Shown here in pieces: positions 1 to 6,195 of a stretch of 6,459 nucleotides of DNA. The notes under the pieces are model-generated. The model was not told the DNA's origin. It made no database searches and worked only from the letters and a program-made list of their open reading frames with translations. The first letter of the stretch is position 1; the number at the start of each line of letters is the position of its first letter. The stretch is from an uncultured Veillonella sp. (lineage in GTDB: Bacteria; Bacillota; Negativicutes; Veillonellales; Veillonellaceae). The stretch is taken from contig CAUHTB010000040.1 of the NCBI GenBank assembly GCA_959608595.1, forward strand, positions 1 through 6,459. The letters are read 5' to 3'. The translations under genes and the position numbers were made by a program.

Positions 1-162
1 ATGGGTGATGTTCGCATGGATTATGGTGAAAGCAACATACCGTCTTATAAACCGATTGAGCCAATTCGCCCTATTAATAATCATGGGGACGATGCGCGAG
101 ATTGGACAATGTTGACCATGTGGCTTATTAATCACGAAAAGATATTGGTTTCTAAAAAATAG
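1..162 (+). CDS. C-terminal end of an unidentified protein (5'-truncated by the window)
   Basis: A reading frame is open from base 1 and ends at TAG 160-162, giving 53 residues. The first codon happens to be ATG, but no upstream sequence is available to show a ribosome binding site, so this is more likely the tail of a longer gene than a complete small one. The peptide is polar and Pro/Asp-rich in the middle (IEPIRPINNHGDDARDW) and ends in a basic tail (VSKK). It shows no membrane segment. I do not recognise the family. Its position, 70 bases upstream of a glycosyltransferase on the same strand, suggests it belongs to the same glycan locus, but that is inference only. Confidence 0.6.
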   Translation: MGDVRMDYGESNIPSYKPIEPIRPINNHGDDARDWTMLTMWLINHEKILVSKK

Positions 163-170
163 ATGAAAAA

Positions 171-216
171 TAACTACATATATGATTAAATATATATAGT
201 TAACTACAGTATATAT
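171..216. repeat. AT-rich palindrome and short repeats in the gap before the GT4 gene
   Basis: The gap 163-232 holds a perfect 10-base palindrome, TAGTTAACTA (197-206). It also holds an imperfect inverted repeat, TAACTACATATA (171-182) against TATATATAGTTA (191-202), with one mismatch and an 8-base loop. The 8-mer TAACTACA occurs twice, at 171-178 and 201-208. No run of T follows the stem, so it is not a good intrinsic terminator. I found no convincing -35/-10 pair, although TATGAT at 181-186 resembles a -10 box. It could be an operator or simply low-complexity AT-rich spacer. Confidence 0.35.
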
Positions 217-218
217 TT

Positions 219-227
219 AAAGGAGGG
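219..227 (+). promoter_or_regulatory. Strong Shine-Dalgarno site for the GT4 gene
   Basis: AAAGGAGGG lies 5 bases before ATG 233 and is a near-complete anti-SD match. It fixes the start of the glycosyltransferase at 233. Confidence 0.85.
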
Positions 228-232
228 TATCT

Positions 233-1303
233 ATGTCGATACTGAACGTAGTAGGCGCCAAAGTTTGGGGCGGCGGAGAGCAATATGTATATGATATGTG
301 CGACGAACTACATAGACGACATATACCCTCTTTTGTTTTGGTTGATACTTCTAATCATGAATTACAAGAACGATTTGAGCAAGTAGCAGAGGTTTTAACA
401 GGAAATCTTTATTCCTGTAAAGGATTTACATCGATTTTAACTATTGCTAGGCAAATAAAAGAACAGAATATCACTGTTATTCAATGCCACTCTGGTAAAT
501 ATATTTTATTATGTATGGCTTTAAAGCGTTTAACAGGAGCTAAACTTGTATTTTATAGACATAATGTGGTAAAAGCGAAAACCGATATGTATCATCGTTG
601 GATACAGTCCAAAGTAGATGCTTTTATATGCGTTTCCAAAAAGGTGTATGATGCTCAAATTATTCCAAGCATAGCTAGTAAATATCATCTTGTTTATAAT
701 GGCGTTAATATACATCGTTTTCCGGTGCTTTCTGATAGTAATAGTAGTATTTCAAATAAGCCATTTATCGTTGGTTATGCGGGACGCATTATTGAGAATA
801 AAGGAATCTTTGAGTTATTAGATGCCATTAGAGTGATTCATACCAACACGAATGATATTCGTTTAGTTATATGTGGTGATGGTGAGCCCGCTGATATTGA
901 ACAAATGAGTCAGTATATCAATCAACATCAGATGGTGGAATATGTTCAGTATATGGGCTTTCAAAAGAATATGAATCAATGGTATCGTTCTATCCATTGT
1001 TTAGTAGCACCCTCTAAGGTGCAGGAAGCATTTGGCCTCGTATTATGTGAGGCTATGTATTGTAAAGTTCCAGTTATAACAAGCATATCTGGGGCACAAG
1101 CAGAAATTATTGAGAATGGTGTATCTGGTATTCTCATAGATACGATTAATAGTGAATCTATTGTTAGGGCTATTCAAGGCCTTATGAATAATGATGTGGT
1201 TCGAACATCAATAATTGAACAGGGATATACACGTGTGGAGTCTACTTTTACTATCACTAAGATGGTTGATTCTATAGATAAGATAGTTCGTAATTTGAGG
1301 TGA
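233..1303 (+). CDS. GT4-family (GT-B fold) glycosyltransferase
   Basis: This 356-residue protein is a retaining nucleotide-sugar glycosyltransferase, of normal length for family GT4. It would act at the cytoplasmic face of the membrane to add one sugar to a growing glycan. The N-terminal half opens with a beta strand and the Gly-rich acceptor-side motif GGGEQ (residues 13-17). The C-terminal nucleotide-sugar domain begins with GYAGRIIENKG (181-191), then CGDGEP (214-219), and the family EX7E motif is intact as E265 to E273 in EAFGLVLCE. SGAQAEIIENGVSG (286-299) is the usual sugar-nucleotide loop. There is no signal peptide or clear membrane helix. The ATG start is fixed by a strong ribosome binding site. 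Its stop lies inside the ribosome binding site of the VirK/YbjX gene, which points to one operon and probable translational coupling. Donor and acceptor sugars cannot be read from the sequence. Confidence 0.92.
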   Translation: MSILNVVGAKVWGGGEQYVYDMCDELHRRHIPSFVLVDTSNHELQERFEQVAEVLTGNLYSCKGFTSILTIARQIKEQNITVIQCHSGKYILLCMALKRLTGAKLVFYRHNVVKAKTDMYHRWIQSKVDAFICVSKKVYDAQIIPSIASKYHLVYNGVNIHRFPVLSDSNSSISNKPFIVGYAGRIIENKGIFELLDAIRVIHTNTNDIRLVICGDGEPADIEQMSQYINQHQMVEYVQYMGFQKNMNQWYRSIHCLVAPSKVQEAFGLVLCEAMYCKVPVITSISGAQAEIIENGVSGILIDTINSESIVRAIQGLMNNDVVRTSIIEQGYTRVESTFTITKMVDSIDKIVRNLR

Positions 1304-1304
1304 T
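1297..1304 (+). promoter_or_regulatory. Shine-Dalgarno site supporting the GTG start of the VirK/YbjX gene
   Basis: GAGGTGAT is an 8-base match to the anti-SD complement. It overlaps the TGA stop (1301-1303) of the GT4 gene. The GAGG core ends 7 bases before GTG 1308, a normal spacing. The next in-frame ATG is codon 32, with no comparable site, so the GTG start is preferred and translation is probably coupled to the upstream gene. Confidence 0.75.
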
Positions 1305-1307
1305 AAG

Positions 1308-2249
1308 GTGTTACAGTATATACAAAATCAATGGGCGAAAGGCCGAAAAATATATGGCAAACGTAGTTGGAGGGAAACACGACGCACTTTCCTTCATACA
1401 ATGCGCTCTATCCGCAATAAACGAGAAATAGAGGCACTAAAGAACTATTTTGCAAGCTATACGCCAGATCCAACATTATTAGACCGTCAAGTTGGTCTAT
1501 TTGAGTTAATGACGCGATATTTCTTGTTTAAAAGCTCAACACCACAGGAACGATTAGAGGCTATTATTAATCATTTTGATTATTTGAAAGATGTGTTTAC
1601 AGATGAAGCTATTCGCGAAATGTACTCTGTAGATCCAGATAATATTTATGACGATGTAAGTCGTATGAATCGTGGCTTTATCGTATGGGAATCAGAAGAC
1701 CTTGATATGGTGGCCCGTTTATATTATGGACCGGGTCAACGAAAAGAAGGTTTTTTAACCTTGTTGTTAACCTTGGGTAAACAAGGGGTATACCATGCTA
1801 ACTTCCGCTTTGGTAAAGGTTTTAATGGGGAGCCTGCTATGTGGATTGGCACGATTCAAGGATATAAAGATGGTCTTGATAATGCTAAAACAGTTACTAA
1901 AAAGATGTTTGGGTATCGACCAAAAAACTTTATTATGTTTCTCTTGCGTCATATAGCAGCCATTTGTAAGGTGGAATCTATCTATGCTGTATCTGATGAA
2001 GGTTTTTATGCTAATACACACTTAGTTCGCGGTCATCGCGCTAAGGTAGCTGAGCTAGATCCATTATGGGAGGAATCTGGTGGTGCAGTATGCAGTGATG
2101 AACGGTTTTTCAAAATTCCAATGGAGGAATACCGAAAACCTATCGAGGAAATTAAGTCACAAAAACGTAGTCAATATCGTAAACGCTATGATTTACTCGA
2201 TCAATATCAAGAGGAAGTACAAGAAAATTTAAAAACATATCTAAAGTAG
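1308..2249 (+). CDS. VirK/YbjX family protein (DUF535)
   Basis: This 313-residue protein matches the VirK/YbjX (DUF535) family across most of its length. Recognisable stretches are YHANFRFG (162-169), IGTIQG (180-185), a Thr/Lys segment followed by FGYRPKNFIMFLLR (201-214), YAVSDEGFY (226-234), DPLWEESGG (251-259), FFKIP (267-271) and the C-terminal SQKRSQYRKRYDLLD (284-298). The first 45 residues are very basic, and no signal peptide or obvious membrane helix is visible. Family knowledge: enterobacterial members are PhoP-linked or virulence-linked and affect outer membrane, lipid A or antimicrobial-peptide phenotypes, but the biochemical activity is not established. The gene starts with GTG, four bases after the GT4 stop, and 19 bases precede the next gene. 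Its place inside a glycan block supports a role in the cell envelope. Family assignment is confident; function is not. Confidence 0.88.
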   Translation: MLQYIQNQWAKGRKIYGKRSWRETRRTFLHTMRSIRNKREIEALKNYFASYTPDPTLLDRQVGLFELMTRYFLFKSSTPQERLEAIINHFDYLKDVFTDEAIREMYSVDPDNIYDDVSRMNRGFIVWESEDLDMVARLYYGPGQRKEGFLTLLLTLGKQGVYHANFRFGKGFNGEPAMWIGTIQGYKDGLDNAKTVTKKMFGYRPKNFIMFLLRHIAAICKVESIYAVSDEGFYANTHLVRGHRAKVAELDPLWEESGGAVCSDERFFKIPMEEYRKPIEEIKSQKRSQYRKRYDLLDQYQEEVQENLKTYLK

Positions 2250-2268
2250 GGGATATATAAGGAAAAAT

Positions 2269-3297
2269 ATGAATAAAGGGAATATTGTCACACAACGTCA
2301 ATCTAATATTGAGTTGTTAAGAGTGATTAGTATGTTTTGGGTATTATTGGGGCACTATTACGTAATAAGTGATTATTCAACAGTAGATACTATATCTTTT
2401 AACTGGATTGGAATGCAGTTATTAGGTGCGTGGAGTAAGGTAGCAGTTGATATCTTTGTTATTATTACAGGGTATTTTCTTGTTAATCAAAACTTCAGGT
2501 GGAACAAAGTTTTAAAATTATTATCTTGTACATATTTTTGGGGGATTGCTGTTTTAATTTTTGCCTTATGTTTAGGTATATCGGTAAAAACAGATTATAT
2601 TTATAAGTCTTTATTTCCACTAACACCATTAAACTGGTTTGCTCGGTCTTATTTATTGCTTTATATATCAATACCATTATTTAATAAATTGATTACTAAG
2701 GTTAATCAAATACAACTAGGTCTCATTATAGTAGGGTTAACAACATTGTTTTATACAATACCTACTTTAATTAGTACCTTTATAAGTGGTGGTGGATATT
2801 TAACATCGTATTTTACATTCGCTACTATGTATATGATTGGTGCATATATTCAAAAATACGGTAATTTTAAATTAGATAAGACATCTATATATGTTGGTAT
2901 TGCTAGTTCTTTTCTTATCATAGGTTCTATTATATGGAATGACTATCATATATCTGCACAAGCAGATATTATGTATCTAGCCCATAAGGGAAATTCTATT
3001 GTAGGATTACTTGCTGCTATCGGTATATTTACGTTTTTCAAGAACTTAACATGTAAATATAATAGGTGGATTAATATCTTGGCATCGACTACATTTGCTG
3101 TGTATTTGATTCATAATAATCCTATAATTAGCAATTGGCTTTGGAATACTGTAGTGTGTGCTGACAAGTATCTTGAATCATCATTCTTTCTTTTGCATAT
3201 GTTAGGGGTAACAACATTAATATTTGGAGTATGTGCTATTCTTGAATTAATACGATTGAGAATAGCTAAATACTGCAATAATATTATGTTGAGGTAA
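2269..3297 (+). CDS. Acyltransferase-3 family membrane protein, probable glycan O-acyltransferase
   Basis: This 342-residue polytopic membrane protein resembles the OafA/WecH-type acyltransferase-3 family, which moves acyl (commonly acetyl) groups onto surface sugars. The N-terminus has the family signature RQSNIELLRVISM followed by LGHYY, with the conserved His at residue 29. Then come the segment VDIFVIITGYFLV (60-72), NWFARSYLLLYISIPLFN (122-139) and a late YLIHNN motif (279-284). About ten hydrophobic segments are spread over the whole length, with no added SGNH domain. The length is normal for the stand-alone form. ATG 2269 follows TAAGGA (2258-2263) at 5 bases. The gene sits between the VirK-like gene and the ligase, so O-acetylation of the repeat unit or core is likely. 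It is visibly AT-rich (17/60 and 16/60 GC in two hand-counted stretches). The acyl donor and sugar target are unknown. Confidence 0.88.
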   Translation: MNKGNIVTQRQSNIELLRVISMFWVLLGHYYVISDYSTVDTISFNWIGMQLLGAWSKVAVDIFVIITGYFLVNQNFRWNKVLKLLSCTYFWGIAVLIFALCLGISVKTDYIYKSLFPLTPLNWFARSYLLLYISIPLFNKLITKVNQIQLGLIIVGLTTLFYTIPTLISTFISGGGYLTSYFTFATMYMIGAYIQKYGNFKLDKTSIYVGIASSFLIIGSIIWNDYHISAQADIMYLAHKGNSIVGLLAAIGIFTFFKNLTCKYNRWINILASTTFAVYLIHNNPIISNWLWNTVVCADKYLESSFFLLHMLGVTTLIFGVCAILELIRLRIAKYCNNIMLR

Positions 3298-3307
3298 GGT
3301 TGAAAGC

Positions 3308-4519
3308 ATGAAATCTTGGATTATTAAATATTCTGAATTGATACTGACCATATTGATTTCAGTTATGATTTGTACGACACGATCGTCTATGGCTTTTGGC
3401 AACTTGATGTATAGTCTCATTATATTGATGTCTTTAGTAACTTGTTGGTATAGACGACATGAAATCTCTGTACCACAGACCATACGCCAATATGGATGGG
3501 CCTATGTAGGCATGTTACTATGCGTATTGCCGTCCGCATTAATCAGCAATGATATAGTGATAACTACCAAATATTTCTTTAATATATGGGTTTGGAAGGT
3601 ATTAGTCATCATACCTATTCTGTTGTTTATTAAAAGTTCTCGAAAATTATATGCAATATTAACGGTTTTCTTTTTGTACATGGGTATTGATGCTATATCT
3701 GCTTTTGGGCAATATCTATGGGGGTATAATTTAGGTCCAGGAGGTCGTGCTGGTGGTGTTGTCAACGGCTCTATGATGGGATTAGCTATGTTGTTAACAT
3801 TAGCTTTTCCATTAGCATTAATTGCCACCTATGATACAAGATTTCCTTCGTATGTACGAAAATCAGCTGTATTTTCTCTATTTGGTATGTTATTGGGAAT
3901 GTGGGGTAATCAAAGTCGAGGATCTTGGTTATTTAATGGTATTAACGGTATACTCATAACATTTCGCTATTGCTTCGTTAATATTCGCTATATATTGGTA
4001 CTACTTGTAGCTGTTGTAGGTATAGGATATGCATTTAGTAGTAATCAAGGCTATGTAGATCGTTTTGAAAGTACTTTTAATATAAGCACAGATGGTTCAA
4101 ATTTGGGCCGTATCTATGTATGGGAAGCAGATAAGCAAATGATTATGGATCATCCTATAACAGGTGTTGGTCCTGGGTTATGGCAAAAAACATATCGAGA
4201 ACACTATAAATTAAAACAAGAAACTCAAGATCTAGGCCATTCTCATAATAATGTATTGCAAATAGCCTCTGAATCTGGCATATTAGGGCTCTTAGGGTTC
4301 TTAGGATTTTCATTCTTTATATTCTGTAAATCTTTGATACATTATGTTAAATCAAGAAACCCTTATGATTTATCAATAATGGTAGGCTTTATTAGCTATT
4401 TGTTCTTGTTTGGATCTATAGATTATACATGGGGAAATTCATCGGGGATCCGCATGTTTTGGATTATTATGGGCATCATGATTCAATTGAAAATAAATGA
4501 GAACAATAAAGTCATTTAG
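3308..4519 (+). CDS. O-antigen ligase/polymerase (WaaL/Wzy_C family) membrane protein
   Basis: This 403-residue multi-pass membrane protein belongs to the O-antigen ligase/polymerase family. WaaL-type members transfer undecaprenyl-linked glycan to lipid A core at the periplasmic face; Wzy-type members polymerise repeat units. Seen here: many hydrophobic helices, the motif GGRAGGVVNGSMMGLAM (145-161), QSRGSW (202-207) with a conserved-type Arg204, then the large periplasmic loop with GRIYVWEADKQM (267-278), DHPITGVGPG (281-290) and HSHNNVLQIASESGILG (311-327). In this last motif His313 corresponds to the functionally important His of the family. ATG 3308 follows GAGGTAAGG (3291-3299), which overlaps the end of the acyltransferase gene 10 bases upstream, so the two are probably co-transcribed and coupled. 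Ligase and polymerase cannot be told apart by sequence inspection alone. I favour a ligase because of the ordered GVGPG and SHNN loop motifs, but only weakly. Confidence 0.88.
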   Translation: MKSWIIKYSELILTILISVMICTTRSSMAFGNLMYSLIILMSLVTCWYRRHEISVPQTIRQYGWAYVGMLLCVLPSALISNDIVITTKYFFNIWVWKVLVIIPILLFIKSSRKLYAILTVFFLYMGIDAISAFGQYLWGYNLGPGGRAGGVVNGSMMGLAMLLTLAFPLALIATYDTRFPSYVRKSAVFSLFGMLLGMWGNQSRGSWLFNGINGILITFRYCFVNIRYILVLLVAVVGIGYAFSSNQGYVDRFESTFNISTDGSNLGRIYVWEADKQMIMDHPITGVGPGLWQKTYREHYKLKQETQDLGHSHNNVLQIASESGILGLLGFLGFSFFIFCKSLIHYVKSRNPYDLSIMVGFISYLFLFGSIDYTWGNSSGIRMFWIIMGIMIQLKINENNKVI

Positions 4520-4641
4520 GAAATATTTACGCATTATTTAATTGATTTTTATGTCTGATTTAAATAGACTGAGAATCTCTAAAAAACTACATAAAAGATA
4601 GCTAAAATCTATGGTTTTTCATAGTTTTAAACTTTTGAATA

Positions 4642-4650
4642 TGATACAAT
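4642..4650 (+). promoter_or_regulatory. Candidate extended -10 promoter for the wbaP-like gene
   Basis: TGATACAAT combines a TGN extension with TACAAT, a 5/6 match to TATAAT. The region 17 bases upstream (TAGTTT, 4622-4627) is a poor -35, which is acceptable for an extended -10 promoter. Transcription would begin near 4657, about 95 bases before the start codon, placing the terminator hairpin inside the leader RNA. A 7-base inverted repeat, ATACAAT (4644-4650) and ATTGTAT (4669-4675), brackets the predicted start and could be an operator. This is prediction by eye. Confidence 0.45.
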
Positions 4651-4688
4651 ATAAGTAAATATTGGTACATTGTATTCGTATGTTTTAG

Positions 4689-4732
4689 AGGTTGTTTTCT
4701 TAAAAATTGTATTGAGAAAACAACCTTTTTTT
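4689..4732 (+). terminator. Strong intrinsic terminator in the leader of the wbaP-like gene
   Basis: AGGTTGTTTTCT (4689-4700) pairs perfectly with AGAAAACAACCT (4715-4726), a 12-bp stem. It can be extended by T-G, A-T and A-T pairs (4701-4703 with 4712-4714), leaving an 8-base loop. Seven T residues (4726-4732) follow, starting with the last base of the stem. The T-tract is on the + strand side only, so it stops rightward transcription. Only 18 bases separate it from ATG 4751. It therefore ends transcripts both from the upstream block and from the candidate promoter at 4642-4650, so the downstream genes need read-through. Confidence 0.85.
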
Positions 4733-4739
4733 ATAGTTT

Positions 4740-4743
4740 GGGG
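4740..4743 (+). promoter_or_regulatory. Modest ribosome binding site that decides the wbaP-like start
   Basis: GGGG lies 7 bases before ATG 4751, downstream of the terminator. It is weaker than the other sites in the window. It still supports ATG 4751 over the in-frame TTG at 4670, whose 27-codon extension would run through the terminator hairpin. Confidence 0.5.
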
Positions 4744-4750
4744 TATTAGT

Positions 4751-6187
4751 ATGAATAGTTCTGGATATAACAATCACAACAAGTTGCTTTTTAGCAAAAT
4801 CATAGTGCTTATAGCAGATTATGTTTCTATTGTTTTAGGAACATTAGCAGCTTACTATCTGCGGTTAAATTTGCCAATTTTACCGGTCAGCCCACATTTC
4901 AAGGTAGATGAAATCTATGTATATGGCATTATACCTTTAGTATTTTTGTCTATATTACTTCTTAATAATACATACTCTGTAGTATCCCCTTATTGGGATA
5001 CTATGAAAAATCTTTTCCGTAGCATCACTATTGGTGTAGTTGTATCTATTGTGCTCATGTACACAGGGCATGTAATTAATGATGTATCCCGTCTATTTGT
5101 AGCCTTTGCTTACTTATTCATGTTGCTTTTTATCTTTAGTGGTCGTTTTATTATAGGTAAGATTCTTTCTAAAGCAGGATACTTAACTATACCAGTCCTT
5201 CTCGTTGGTGCAGGTAAAACAGCAGAGCTTGTAAAAAAATCCTTAGATCGTATGCCAATTGCTACGTATAAAATCATTGGTTATGTAGATGATGATCCTA
5301 AATCCTCTACCATTGCTAAAGAGTATCCTTGTCTTGGTGCTTTTTCCGATGTTGAAGATGTTATCAAAGATACAGGTGTACAAACAGTTCTTATTTGTGC
5401 ACCAGGGCTAGAACCTAAAAAGTTAGTATCTTTGATTAATCGATTGCAATTATTGGTAAAACGAGTAGCCTTTGTGCCTGAATTATTTGGTTTGCCAACA
5501 AGTAATATTACGGCTCGTGGCATGATGGAAGAGCAAGCCGTTGTATTGCGCGTACAAAATAACTTGGCTCGCAAGTCTAACCGTATTATGAAGCGCATTT
5601 TTGATATTGTAGCTACCGTATGTGGGGGTATCTTGATTTTGCCTATTCTAGCCATTGTAGCTCTATTGATTTATCTAGATTCTCCAGGGCCAATCGTATT
5701 TGGACATAAGCGCGTTGGCCAAGGTGGGAAAGAGTTCCCATGCTATAAATTCCGCTCCATGGTACCGAATGCACAAGAGGCATTAGAGGTGTATTTAAAA
5801 GAAAACCCTGCAGCGCGTGAGGAATGGGAACGAGATTTCAAATTAAAAGATGATCCGCGTGTTACAAGAATTGGTAAATTCCTTCGCAAAACGAGTCTCG
5901 ATGAATTGCCACAATTGTGGAATGTTCTCGTTGGTGATATGAGCCTCGTAGGTCCACGTCCTATCGTGCGTGATGAAATCGTAAAATATGGAGACTATAT
6001 CAACGACTTTTACCTTGTACCGCCAGGAATTACCGGTGTATGGCAAGTTAGCGGTCGTAGCGATACTACCTATGAAGAACGTGTTTTGATGGATTCTTGG
6101 TATGTTCATAACTGGTCCGTGTGGATCGATATTGTATATCTTTTAAAAACGGTGTTGGCTGTCGTTAAATCGAAAGGGGCCTATTAG
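4751..6187 (+). CDS. wbaP: WbaP-type undecaprenyl-phosphate sugar-phosphate transferase (polyisoprenyl-phosphate hexose-1-phosphate transferase)
   Basis: This inner-membrane enzyme of 478 residues starts glycan assembly by moving a hexose-1-phosphate (galactose in classical WbaP) from a UDP-sugar to undecaprenyl phosphate. Four N-terminal membrane helices lie near residues 13-37, 56-76, 89-108 and 114-136. They are followed by a Rossmann-like CoA-binding domain opening with [12 protein letters not shown] (150-161). The catalytic domain begins at KRIFDI (281), with a membrane-dipping helix broken at SPGP (311-314). It then has KFRSM (333-337), the Asp-Glu pair D384/E385 in [20 protein letters not shown] (395-404) and [13 protein letters not shown] (425-437). 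The C-terminal GAY ending and the acidic insert before DDPRVTRIG are typical of WbaP, and the length equals the family norm. ATG 4751 is chosen because the longer TTG-started frame crosses the terminator. Substrate specificity (Gal, Glc or another sugar) is not determined. Confidence 0.92.
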   Translation: MNSSGYNNHNKLLFSKIIVLIADYVSIVLGTLAAYYLRLNLPILPVSPHFKVDEIYVYGIIPLVFLSILLLNNTYSVVSPYWDTMKNLFRSITIGVVVSIVLMYTGHVINDVSRLFVAFAYLFMLLFIFSGRFIIGKILSKAGYLTIPVLLVGAGKTAELVKKSLDRMPIATYKIIGYVDDDPKSSTIAKEYPCLGAFSDVEDVIKDTGVQTVLICAPGLEPKKLVSLINRLQLLVKRVAFVPELFGLPTSNITARGMMEEQAVVLRVQNNLARKSNRIMKRIFDIVATVCGGILILPILAIVALLIYLDSPGPIVFGHKRVGQGGKEFPCYKFRSMVPNAQEALEVYLKENPAAREEWERDFKLKDDPRVTRIGKFLRKTSLDELPQLWNVLVGDMSLVGPRPIVRDEIVKYGDYINDFYLVPPGITGVWQVSGRSDTTYEERVLMDSWYVHNWSVWIDIVYLLKTVLAVVKSKGAY

Positions 6188-6195
6188 TCGGTATT

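Larger units (their letters stand above)
4520..4750 (+). other. Regulatory intergenic region between the ligase and wbaP-like genes
   Basis: This 231-base AT-rich gap is the longest non-coding stretch in the window. It contains no convincing ORF. Its left half (4520-4640) holds only weak AT-rich inverted repeats: AAAACTA (4583-4589) against TAGTTTT (4622-4628), and CTATG (4609-4613) against CATAG (4620-4624) with a 6-base loop followed by TTTT. The second could be a weak terminator for the upstream block. Its right half holds the candidate promoter and the strong terminator described separately. A minimal ATG-TTT-TAG frame sits at 4680-4688, just before the terminator stem; I see no ribosome binding site for it. 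Confidence 0.6.

Noticed and set aside
171..202. Hairpin before the GT4 gene as an intrinsic terminator
   Set aside because: The stem is purely AT-rich with a mismatch, and no T-run follows it.
272..279. Possible ops/JUMPstart-like GGCGG motif (GGGCGGCG)
   Set aside because: It lies within the GGGEQ-encoding codons of the glycosyltransferase, does not match the ops consensus, and is explained by the protein motif.
4609..4628. CTATG/CATAG hairpin followed by TTTT as the main terminator of the ligase operon
   Set aside because: The stem is only 5 bp and AT-rich with four T residues; the stem at 4689-4732 is far stronger. Kept only as a weak possibility in the intergenic entry.
4680..4688. Two-codon ATG-TTT-TAG leader peptide before the terminator stem
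   Set aside because: No Shine-Dalgarno sequence precedes it, and such a short frame is expected by chance.
4670..4750. In-frame N-terminal extension of the WbaP-like protein from TTG 4670
   Set aside because: It has no ribosome binding site, its codons are made from the terminator hairpin and T-tract, and the protein from ATG 4751 already has normal family length.
5281..5655. 124-codon reading frame on the minus strand inside wbaP
   Set aside because: It lies wholly within a well-supported gene, has no recognisable domain, and is a shadow of the + strand coding pattern. The other minus-strand frames (e.g. 3502-3828, 5843-6109, 1767-2021) are rejected for the same reason.
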